A stretch of DNA of 64,000 bases, taken from the NCBI RefSeq assembly GCF_000152825.2, contig NC_014414.1:2513501-2577500 (forward strand). Reading direction: 5' to 3'. Shown here one piece after another: positions 35,982 to 43,313 of the stretch. Numbering within the stretch: position 1 is the stretch's first letter; every line of letters begins with the position of its first letter. The translations under genes were made by a program, and so were the position numbers. The notes below the pieces were generated by a model. It made no database searches. It was not told the origin of the DNA and saw only the letters and a program-made list of their open reading frames with translations. The DNA comes from Parvularcula bermudensis HTCC2503 (GTDB lineage Bacteria > Pseudomonadota > Alphaproteobacteria > Caulobacterales > Parvularculaceae).

Positions 35982-36559
35982 CGACGGATCGGAGGGACAT
36001 GAACAGGATTATCGTCAACTTCAGGGAGCCGCTCGTCAAAAAACAGCTCGAGAATTTCTACGCAGTAATCAATCTGCTCCTCAGTTAGTGGGACTCCTTT
36101 TGGAATATCATGCCAGTATTCTAGACAAGTTCGGCAACAGGTTGCGGTGGCATGTTGGCCGTAGAATATTGGATTGTCGCTCATCGGCGTTTGGCGACCG
36201 TCCCAAGAAGGGTTTGCGGATCCGATTGATTTTTGGACACGAGCCCTGATCGCGTCTTTCAGCTTCTTCCTACCTTTTCGCTTTGCGTAGTTGATCGCCT
36301 TTTGGTCGATTGGCACGTGAAAGAAATGGTGCCTGATCGTTTCGCGTTTGAGTGCCTGGAAAGTGTATTTGGCGTCCCCAATTGACCGGTTGTGTATTCG
36401 TGTCCAGTCAACCAGGTCTGCGTTGCAGGCGCGGCACTTGCCGCGGTCTCCGACAGGCATTTTTTGTGTCGCCTTAAAACAATGAAGATCATTGTCGCAA
36501 TCTGTCATCGTGCAGGTAATTTTCAGAGGCTCGGGTTTCTGAAATAGCGGCATGGTCAT
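35978..36559 (-). CDS. DUF4186-type zinc protein (cassette gene 3)
   Basis: A 193-residue protein. The N-terminal part has Cys pairs (CTMTDC, CRAC). The C-terminal part has QHATATCCRTCLEYWH, PKGVPLTEEQ and YCVEILELFF, which I recognise as DUF4186. The Cys/His pattern suggests zinc. Function unknown. ATGA overlaps on both sides. Confidence 0.65.
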   Translation of the reverse strand: MTMPLFQKPEPLKITCTMTDCDNDLHCFKATQKMPVGDRGKCRACNADLVDWTRIHNRSIGDAKYTFQALKRETIRHHFFHVPIDQKAINYAKRKGRKKLKDAIRARVQKSIGSANPSWDGRQTPMSDNPIFYGQHATATCCRTCLEYWHDIPKGVPLTEEQIDYCVEILELFFDERLPEVDDNPVHVPPIRR

Positions 36560-38016
36560 CCTTTCTCGAGGGCGCGTTCGAGCAGTCCCCGGTCAATTTG
36601 ATCTGTTTGTTCAAATGGAAAGCGCTCGAAAAATATATCGCGTGCGATCATCCAAGGGTCCTGATCGGTCCGCTGGAGGTTCGCCGCCGCACCCCACCAA
36701 TTAATTCCTTGCCAAGAAAGTCGAAAGGCCAGGTAATTCGCAAGCGCGCCCAGATCGACACTTTCTTGATCCGCTATTCTCGGCACAACGCCTTTGAGCC
36801 GTTGTACACTTCCGCCTGCTGCAGAAACACACAACTGCGCGATTTCGTCCGCTCGTCCATCCAACGCGACTTCGCCAGCATACTGGCTAGCCATGATCTC
36901 CTCGTCAGATTCTCGACGCTCCGCTGATGTTTCGTCTAACTCAATAACCTCAAATCGTTCCCGGTCTGGAAACTGAGACGCGTGATAAAGCTCATGCAAC
37001 AAATCAAACAACCAGCGTGCCTGATGAGGAGACCGTTGTTTCAGCACGACGACGTTTCGGCTGGCGACGCGCCAGCAGGCCCCATGAAAGGTTCCGCCGT
37101 CATTGAGCGGTAGAACTGGAACGCCCAAGTCCCAAGCAAAACGTAAACAAGAGACCAGAGATACTGATCCATAAGCGTCGATGATGGACCGGCGCATAAC
37201 AACTGGATCTTCAGGAATCACCTTAGCGGGAGCTTCTCGTACAGCACTAAGGACAACGAGCGCCAAATAGTGTGCGTATGCGGCATATGCGCTGGTTTCA
37301 GAATGTTCGCGACGCGCCGGCATTTTGAACCGGGCCTCTGCGGCGGCCATGGCTGGGGGGGCAAGGGGTGGCGCGCTGAACAAGCTCGCACGATCCCATC
37401 CGTAGATCCTACTTAGAACATCGGTTGTTCGACCAATGGAAACCGCTTCTTCTTCTGGACCGTATGTCAACTCGTCCTGAACAATGGCGGTGTCTCGTGG
37501 GTCCATGAGCCGCGCAGTTAAGAAATCGCGGTCCACGCCTACTTGAGACAGCTTTTTAACCAAACCATCAAACCCACTCGGCGAAAACGGCACGAAAATA
37601 TCATTGGAAATACGGACACCAAGTGCCTTCACGATTTCAATCAGGCGGGTCAGGCTTGCGCCTGCATACCTTTCGGCCTCGTATCTTTGGATTTGTTGTG
37701 GCTTCAGGCCTACTCGCTCAGCGAGATCTTGTTGAGTGAGCCCCGAGGCGATACGCGCCTTGATAAGGCCGTCAGCAAGCTCACTAAAGTCATTGATCTC
37801 GATAATCGAGGCTTCGGAAGATTGAAGTGCATCATACGCCTCCAATTCATCAGTTAAGTCTTGAAGTTGGCTCTCTAGCGCTTCTCGTTCAGCGCGAGCT
37901 AAGCGTGGATGCAAATCAGCTTTTAGCTCGTGTGTCTTGCTAAGTTCATCCAACGCCTTGCGAAACTTGTCCGCCTGCGTGCGGGTAATCTTATACTGTC
38001 TCTCATTGGTAATCAT
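36556..38016 (-). CDS. XRE-HTH with ImmA/IrrE-type protease domain (cassette gene 2)
   Basis: A 486-residue protein. There is a coiled-coil-like N-terminus (1-65), an XRE HTH (GLTQQDLAERVGLKPQQIQR, about 92-111) and a C-terminal ImmA/IrrE-type zinc protease with HELYH at 341-345. Such fusions act as regulators of mobile elements and defence loci, cleaving or sensing partner proteins. It probably binds the inverted repeat at 39674. It overlaps the disrupted first gene by ATGA. Confidence 0.85.
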   Translation of the reverse strand: MITNERQYKITRTQADKFRKALDELSKTHELKADLHPRLARAEREALESQLQDLTDELEAYDALQSSEASIIEINDFSELADGLIKARIASGLTQQDLAERVGLKPQQIQRYEAERYAGASLTRLIEIVKALGVRISNDIFVPFSPSGFDGLVKKLSQVGVDRDFLTARLMDPRDTAIVQDELTYGPEEEAVSIGRTTDVLSRIYGWDRASLFSAPPLAPPAMAAAEARFKMPARREHSETSAYAAYAHYLALVVLSAVREAPAKVIPEDPVVMRRSIIDAYGSVSLVSCLRFAWDLGVPVLPLNDGGTFHGACWRVASRNVVVLKQRSPHQARWLFDLLHELYHASQFPDRERFEVIELDETSAERRESDEEIMASQYAGEVALDGRADEIAQLCVSAAGGSVQRLKGVVPRIADQESVDLGALANYLAFRLSWQGINWWGAAANLQRTDQDPWMIARDIFFERFPFEQTDQIDRGLLERALEKG

Positions 38017-38183
38017 ACGATGCTCCCGAGATCTATCTCCAGAACGCCTTTGGGGACGCCGTTGCGGTCCTTCTGAAAGAAATCTCTGTAGATGACGCCG
38101 GCCTCAGCCAGCGCCGTTGGTCTGCCTCCCGAAAAGTGGTCCGGTTGATGTGTTAGACTTGGCTCCATGGAAGGAGCTGAGGA

Positions 38184-38462
38184 ATGGGACGGAAGAGACG
38201 AACGGCCGAGGAGATCATCGGTCATTTGCGAGAGGTCGAGGTGCGCCTGGCGAAGGGCGAGACCATCGGGATTGCCTGCCGGGCGATCGGTGTGACCGAG
38301 CAGACGTACTATAGGTGGCGACGGGAGTATGGCGGTCTGAAGGTCGATCAGGCGAAGCGGCTTAAAGAGCTTGAGAAAGAGAACCAACGCCTACGGAAGG
38401 CTGTGTCGGATCTCACGCTGGACAAGCTCATTCTTTCTGAGGCCGCAAAGGGAAACTTCTGA
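38184..38462 (+). CDS. IS3-family transposase OrfA, copy 2
   Basis: Same 92-residue HTH/zipper protein as copy 1, with the GGGAAAC shift site at 38450-38456. Confidence 0.92.
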   Translation: MGRKRRTAEEIIGHLREVEVRLAKGETIGIACRAIGVTEQTYYRWRREYGGLKVDQAKRLKELEKENQRLRKAVSDLTLDKLILSEAAKGNF

Positions 38463-38536
38463 GCCCCGACCGCCGTCGGAAATGCGTCGATCACGTCACG
38501 AAGGAGCATGGCGTCTCAGAGCGCCGTGCCTGCGAG

Positions 38537-39325
38537 GTGGTGGGTCAGCACCGTTCGACCCAGAGGAAGCGTCCTTCGGGCCGTCCTGGCGAGAAGGCGC
38601 TGACCGGTGCCATCATTCAGCTAGCTGAGCAGTATGGCCGCTATGGCTATCGCCGGGTGACTGCATTGCTCCGGCGCGACGGATGGCACGTGAACCAGAA
38701 GCGGGTCTATCGCATCTGGCGGCGGGAGGGGCTTAAAGTACCGCAGAAACAACCGAAACGCGGGCGCCTATGGCTGAACGATGGGTCGTGCGTGCGGCTT
38801 CGGCCGGAGCGCCCGAACCACGTCTGGAGCTACGACTTCGTCCAGGACCGGACCCATGATGGAAGGGTCTATCGGATGCTCTGCATCATCGACGAGTTCA
38901 CGAGAGAGTGCCTCTCGATTCGCGTCGAGCGAAGGCTCAACTCGCAAAACGTGCTCGAAGAGCTCTCTCAGCTGTTCCTCATCCACGGGCCACCGGAGAA
39001 CATTCGCTCCGACAACGGACCAGAGTTCATCGCTACGGCTGTCCGGGGATGGCTCGGCAGGCTGGGCGTGACGACACTGTATATCGAGCCTGGCTCACCA
39101 TGGGAGAACGGCTATTGCGAGAGCTTCAACTCGAAACTCAGGGACGAGTTCCTGGACCGGGAAATCGTCTATACACTGAAGGAAGCGAAGGCCCTCATCG
39201 AGTGGTGGAGGCGCCACTACAATCAGCTGCGGCCACACTCATCGCTGGGGTACAACCCGCCCGCACCGAAGACCATCTTGCCCGCGGGGCTCCCGCCGCC
39301 TTACTATGAAGGTGCGGCGGCATGA
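38537..39325 (+). CDS. IS3-family transposase OrfB (DDE), copy 2
   Basis: Same 262-residue catalytic protein as copy 1, with the D-D-E triad intact. The frame is open back to 38456 for fusion with OrfA. Confidence 0.92.
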   Translation: MVGQHRSTQRKRPSGRPGEKALTGAIIQLAEQYGRYGYRRVTALLRRDGWHVNQKRVYRIWRREGLKVPQKQPKRGRLWLNDGSCVRLRPERPNHVWSYDFVQDRTHDGRVYRMLCIIDEFTRECLSIRVERRLNSQNVLEELSQLFLIHGPPENIRSDNGPEFIATAVRGWLGRLGVTTLYIEPGSPWENGYCESFNSKLRDEFLDREIVYTLKEAKALIEWWRRHYNQLRPHSSLGYNPPAPKTILPAGLPPPYYEGAAA

Positions 39326-39673
39326 GCCCCGCTAACCTGCCAGGTCTAACGCTACCGTTGGACCACCTCGTGGGGTCAGGCCACGACCGTCGTCGAACGT
39401 CAACAGCACCTCATCAATCAGATCAGGGTCGACACCGGATGGTTCCCACGCGCCGTCATAATCATTTGGAAGAGACTTCGATGAAACGAAGCTTCCATCG
39501 AGCAATACGATCTTACACCCAGCTTTACGAAGGTTGAGCAGAGCTTGCTTCAATCCTCGCAAAAGACGCTGTCGGTGAGAATTTGTACCACATAAGAGCT
39601 CCACATCTGACCATGTCGTTTCATGAACGCCAGGCGGAAGGTAGCCAGTAGCAGGATCAATCTTCAATGACAT

Positions 39674-39695
39674 AACACAACGAATATGTTGTGTT
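39674..39695 (-). promoter_or_regulatory. Perfect inverted repeat at the cassette start, probable operator
   Basis: Arms AACACAAC and GTTGTGTT, 8 bp each, separated by six bases and touching the start codon of the first cassette gene. The size and symmetry suit an XRE dimer, so autorepression by the HTH-ImmA protein is likely. No clear SD lies between the repeat and the ATG. Confidence 0.65.
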
Positions 39696-39835
39696 GCGCC
39701 AATTGTCAACGATCTATGCTTTCGGACGGCCGGTATTCACTTACCTGGGTTCAACTCACCTTTGACCCAGCGCCTTCGGTGTGGCCTTCGCCCTCCACTC
39801 GGTCAGGTGTTGGAGCCGGTTTAGCCAAAAGCCGA

Positions 39836-39894
39836 GGCACCCAGCTTGTTCCCCCAATATCCCGCAGTTTCATTGGGCAAGCTGCTTAGGTGCC
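39836..39894. repeat. Long imperfect palindrome before traG
   Basis: Nested arms GGCACC, CAGCTTG and CCCAAT pair with ATTGGG, CAAGCTG and GGTGCC across a 13-base loop, giving about 19 paired positions. It ends 37 bases before traG. It could be a terminator for readthrough, a transfer-related site, or a scar of cassette insertion. Bases 39696-39835 otherwise hold nothing I can name. Confidence 0.55.
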
Positions 39895-39930
39895 AGGTAA
39901 TGTTTCAACCAGCTAGGAAGGAGACCACAG

Positions 39931-41853
39931 ATAACCCCGACAAAGTTTCTACTGGGGCAGTTCCTGCTGACGCTTTTGCTGATCACCTGTTCGGTGTGGA
40001 TAGCGACGCAGTGGGTGGCGGGTATTCTGGACCATCAACCGCGTTTGGGCGGACCCTGGTTCGAGCTTGCGGGTCAGCCAGTATACAAGCCGTGGCGGCT
40101 GTTCCAGTGGTGGTATGCCTATGATGCTTATGCGCCAGACGTGTTTGCGCGTGCGGGTTTGATTGCCTCGCTGGGTGGCATCGCCGGTGTTGTAATGGCG
40201 ATCATCGCGTCGCTCTGGCGGGCACGACGCGAGAAGAATGCGACGACCTATGGCTCTGCGCGCTGGTCATCGGCGCGGGACGTTCGGCGATCTGGTCTGC
40301 TTGGTACGTCTGGCGTAGTGCTGGGACGATTCAGAGGCCGGTATCTCCGGCATGCGGGCGCCGAGCATGTCATGGCCTTCGCGCCGACCCGGTCGGGCAA
40401 AGGTGTTGGGTTGGTGATCCCTACCCTTCTGTCCTGGACAGGCAATGCGATCATTCATGACATCAAGGGAGAGAACTGGGCGCTGACGTCGAAATGGCGG
40501 TCGGACTTCTCTCGATGCGTTCGGTTCGATCCGACAGACTTGTCGAGTTCACGCTTCAATCCCTTGCTGGAAGTGCGGCTCGGGGCACATGAGGTCCGCG
40601 ACGCGCAGAATGTGGCGGACATTCTGGTCGATCCTGATGGCTCTCTGGAGCGGCGTAGCCATTGGGACAAGACGGCGCATTCACTGCTCGTTGGTGCCAT
40701 CCTGCACGTTCTATATGCCGAAGATGACAAATCGTTAGCGGGCGTGGCGACGCTGCTGTCTGATCCAGCCCGGCCGATCGATGATACGCTGGAGCGCATG
40801 CTTGAGGCGAACCATTTGGGAAGCCGCAACCGGCCATTGACGCATCCCGTTGTGGCGGAGGCGGCACGTGAACTTCTGAACAAGTCGGAGAACGAAAAGT
40901 CATCGGTCGTGTCGACGGCCATTTCGTTCCTGGGGCTCTACCGCGATCCGGTTGTCCAGCGGGCGACCTCCGGTTCGGATTGGCGAATCGAGGATTTGTT
41001 TCGCGGCGAAAGTCCTGCGTCGTTGTATCTGGTGGTTCCGCCGTCTGATCTCTCGCGGACCAAGCCGTTGATGCGGTTGATCCTCAATCAGATTGCCCGG
41101 CGGCTTTGCGAAGAGCTGCCGGATGGAAAAGACCGCCGGCAGACCCTGTTGATGCTAGACGAATTCCCTGCGCTTGGACGTCTGGACTTCTTCGAGAGTT
41201 CGCTCGCCTTCATGGCCGGTTATGGGATCCGCGCCTTCCTCATTGCTCAGTCTCTGAACCAGGTCGAGAAGGCCTATGGGCAGAACAATTCAATCCTCGA
41301 CAATTGCCATGTCCGGATCGCGTTCGCGACGAATGACGAGCGCACTGCCAAGCGTATTTCAGACATGCTCGGCACCACGACAGAGCAGCGAAACCAGAAG
41401 AATTATACCGGGCACCGGCTCGCGCCCTGGCTCAGTCATGTCATGGTCTCGCAACAGGAAACCCAACGCCCGCTTCTGACGCCCGGCGAAGTAATGCAGA
41501 TGCCGGCCGATGACGCGCTGATCTTCCTGGCGAGCCATCCGCCGATCCGGGCGAAGAAGCTCCGTTACTATGAAGATCGTAACTTCACTGAGCGGGTCGG
41601 TGCGTTGCCGGTCAACTCAGCGGGTGCAGACGCAATGCGGTTCGGTGGATATCATCGATCTGGACCATCCCCCTCAGACGGTAATTCCGGCGGGCTGGCG
41701 CGAGCGGTGGGACCGGACATCGGCGATGAGGATGAGATCTCGCAGGATATTGCGAATGAGGAAGAGCACGCACCTCAGCAGCGTGGCGGCATTCAGGACC
41801 AGATCGCGCGCTACTACCTTCAAGTCCAGGAAAATGGCGGACGGGAGCTTTAG
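39931..41853 (+). CDS. traG: Type IV coupling protein TraG/VirD4
   Basis: About 640 residues. Two N-terminal membrane helices are followed by Walker A APTRSGKGVG (about 151-160) and Walker B TLLMLDEFPALGRLD (about 405-420). It couples the relaxosome to the Trb channel. AGGAAGGAG at 39915-39923 is perfectly spaced from an ATA codon at 39931 that would start ITPTKFLLGQF, matching the usual MTPTK-like N-terminus. The first standard start codon is TTG 39976, which would cut into helix 1. The frame closes upstream with TAA at 39898. Confidence 0.9.
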   Translation: MTPTKFLLGQFLLTLLLITCSVWIATQWVAGILDHQPRLGGPWFELAGQPVYKPWRLFQWWYAYDAYAPDVFARAGLIASLGGIAGVVMAIIASLWRARREKNATTYGSARWSSARDVRRSGLLGTSGVVLGRFRGRYLRHAGAEHVMAFAPTRSGKGVGLVIPTLLSWTGNAIIHDIKGENWALTSKWRSDFSRCVRFDPTDLSSSRFNPLLEVRLGAHEVRDAQNVADILVDPDGSLERRSHWDKTAHSLLVGAILHVLYAEDDKSLAGVATLLSDPARPIDDTLERMLEANHLGSRNRPLTHPVVAEAARELLNKSENEKSSVVSTAISFLGLYRDPVVQRATSGSDWRIEDLFRGESPASLYLVVPPSDLSRTKPLMRLILNQIARRLCEELPDGKDRRQTLLMLDEFPALGRLDFFESSLAFMAGYGIRAFLIAQSLNQVEKAYGQNNSILDNCHVRIAFATNDERTAKRISDMLGTTTEQRNQKNYTGHRLAPWLSHVMVSQQETQRPLLTPGEVMQMPADDALIFLASHPPIRAKKLRYYEDRNFTERVGALPVNSAGADAMRFGGYHRSGPSPSDGNSGGLARAVGPDIGDEDEISQDIANEEEHAPQQRGGIQDQIARYYLQVQENGGREL

Positions 41854-41856
41854 GAC

Positions 41857-42234
41857 ATGGCGCGCAATCCACGGCTTCATATCCGTGTCTCCGAGACGAA
41901 CCATCGCAAGGTGAAGCAGTTCTCTGCTGAGAATGGTGTCCACGTCGGCACGCTGATCGACGAAGCTCTGACCCTGTTGTTCACACCGCCTGAAGACCGG
42001 CCCGATGCCGCGATCATCCAGCGGCTGGAACGGGTGGAAGACCAGATCGAAAAGCTGGAGACAGGAACAGCTTTCCAGACGGACCTCTTGATCGAGTTCA
42101 TTTTCGAATGGTTACGGCAGCGACCAGGCAAGAACCCGTTCGAGACGCCAACAGATGCAACGAGGGCTCGAAGCGAGCTGGAAGCGCTGACCAAGCGCGT
42201 CGTTGAGCGCTCCAATCCACATATTTGGAATTGA
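41857..42234 (+). CDS. CopG/RHH-like conjugation protein
   Basis: A 125-residue protein starting three bases after traG. The N-terminal ribbon-helix-helix is seen in PRLHIRVSETNHRKVKQF, then a coiled coil (RLERVEDQIEKLE). Genes of this kind sit between traG and trbB in related ICEs and likely regulate transfer. Confidence 0.78.
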   Translation: MARNPRLHIRVSETNHRKVKQFSAENGVHVGTLIDEALTLLFTPPEDRPDAAIIQRLERVEDQIEKLETGTAFQTDLLIEFIFEWLRQRPGKNPFETPTDATRARSELEALTKRVVERSNPHIWN

Positions 42235-42297
42235 ACTCACGGCAGCCATTTGGTGGCTACACGACAATTACTATTGCAAATAGCATCCATTGATACT

Positions 42298-42323
42298 AAG
42301 TCTTACCTCATGAGGAAAGACTT
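42298..42323. promoter_or_regulatory. Palindrome at the DUF433 gene start
   Basis: Outer arms AAGTCTT/AAGACTT surround the palindromic core CCTCATGAGG; only two positions break the symmetry over 26 bases. It covers the ribosome site and touches the ATG at 42324, so it could be the operator for an autorepressed toxin-antitoxin pair or a translational hairpin. Confidence 0.55.
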
Positions 42324-42911
42324 ATGACGACGACATCGGACTTGACGGTAAAGGAAACAGCACAGCTGGCAGGTGTTACGGCGAATGTCGTAGAAAAGGC
42401 ACTTGAGACGAAAGTGCTGAAAGCCAAGGAAAAAAAGGCAAGACGACGGGGTGGAGCAACGCGTTTTCTCCCGGTCAATGCAGTGATCTATCTCGCCGCC
42501 ATCAAGGCGGCAAAGCTGACGGATTTGCCGGTGAAGTATAAGAAAGCGCTTTGGGCTCAATTAAAGACGCTCGAAGTCGGTACATTGAAGCCCGTGGAGT
42601 TTGCTCCAATGGCTATTTTGAAGGTGGATGAACTTGTGAGCGAACCATATGCGAAAGCGCTGCGATACGTGAACGCTAGGGACGCACATATTGTCTCCAA
42701 CCCGGAGATTCTGGGTGGGACGCCGGTGATCGCGAATACGCGGATCACTGTCTATTCCGTATTGGCGCGGCTTGAAGATGGCGAAGGCCTTGATGAGATT
42801 GCAGGTGACTATCCCAGCGTCCCGCGAGAGGCCTTCGAAGCCGCTGCTATCTACGCCAAGGCCAACCCAATGATGGGCCGCCCCAAACGGCCCTGGCATG
42901 CGGCCGCATAA
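42324..42911 (+). CDS. DUF433 antitoxin-like protein
   Basis: A 195-residue protein. The N-terminal HTH-like region is LTVKETAQLAGVTANVVEKA; the C-terminal DUF433 is ILGGTPVIANTRITVYSVLA and DEIAGDYPSVPREAFEAAAI. DUF433 proteins pair with DUF5615 PIN-like toxins (VapB45/VapC45 type), and that gene follows 18 bases later. Confidence 0.85.
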   Translation: MTTTSDLTVKETAQLAGVTANVVEKALETKVLKAKEKKARRRGGATRFLPVNAVIYLAAIKAAKLTDLPVKYKKALWAQLKTLEVGTLKPVEFAPMAILKVDELVSEPYAKALRYVNARDAHIVSNPEILGGTPVIANTRITVYSVLARLEDGEGLDEIAGDYPSVPREAFEAAAIYAKANPMMGRPKRPWHAAA

Positions 42912-42929
42912 TCGAAGGCGACGGGCGGG

Positions 42930-43313
42930 GTGGAACTCTTCATTGACGAGTGCCTGTCGCCTTCATTGGCGGCAGAATTGAATGCGACAGGATTTCATGT
43001 CGCACAACATCCGAGGGACTTCGGAGGGCTCGGCGATCCTGACCATGTTGTGCTTCGAAGGTGCGTCGACAATAATCTGGTCATTGTCACCCAGAATGCC
43101 CGGGATTTCAGAGCGCTTGTTGCGACCGAGGAGATTCATCCCGGCCTCATTATCCTTCCTGTGGCAGGTAAAGCCCGCTCGAAGGAACTGGTCGAGCAAG
43201 CAATCGCTTTTCTGCACACGCTTGGTGATCCGATGATGGTGATGATCAATTCAGTACTTGAGATCACATCGAACGGATCGATGAGGCTGTATGATCTGCC
43301 TGTGGACGACTAA
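42930..43313 (+). CDS. DUF5615 PIN-like toxin
   Basis: A 127-residue protein with the PIN-type acidic residues in FIDECLSP, DPDHVVLRR and VTQNARDF. A likely RNase toxin held in check by the DUF433 partner. Starts with GTG after GGGCGGG. Its 3' end overlaps the convergent NACHT gene by four bases. Confidence 0.85.
   Translation: MELFIDECLSPSLAAELNATGFHVAQHPRDFGGLGDPDHVVLRRCVDNNLVIVTQNARDFRALVATEEIHPGLIILPVAGKARSKELVEQAIAFLHTLGDPMMVMINSVLEITSNGSMRLYDLPVDD

Larger units (their letters stand above)
38118..39383 (+). mobile_element. IS3-family (IS407-group-like) insertion sequence, copy 2
   Basis: The same 1266-bp element as at 20750, in the same orientation and apparently identical, which implies recent movement. 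Flanks CCGT and CGAC show no target duplication. It lies inside the DUF6932-like gene, antiparallel to it, and separates the operator at 39674 from the rest of the cassette. Confidence 0.92.
38013..39673 (-). pseudogene. DUF6932-like gene interrupted by IS (cassette gene 1)
   Basis: The 5' part (39385-39673) encodes YLPPGVHETTWSDVE, LDGSFVSSK, DYDGAW and EVLLTFDDGR. The 3' part (38013-38117) encodes AEAGVIYRDFFQ and KDRNGVPKGVLEIDL. Together they match a family I recall as DUF6932, a nucleotidyltransferase-like small protein (GSF...D pattern). The IS sits between them, and about 20 residues expected at the junction are missing, so the gene is dead. It was the first gene of the cassette. Confidence 0.7.

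Noticed and set aside
38013..38387. 124-codon minus-strand frame beginning inside IS copy 2
   Set aside because: Only its last 35 codons are real sequence (the 3' end of the DUF6932-like gene); the rest is antisense to the IS.
20750..39383. Composite transposon bounded by the two IS copies
   Set aside because: The copies are in direct orientation and the same element, but the interval contains core ICE transfer genes and neither copy has a target duplication, so movement as one unit is not supported.
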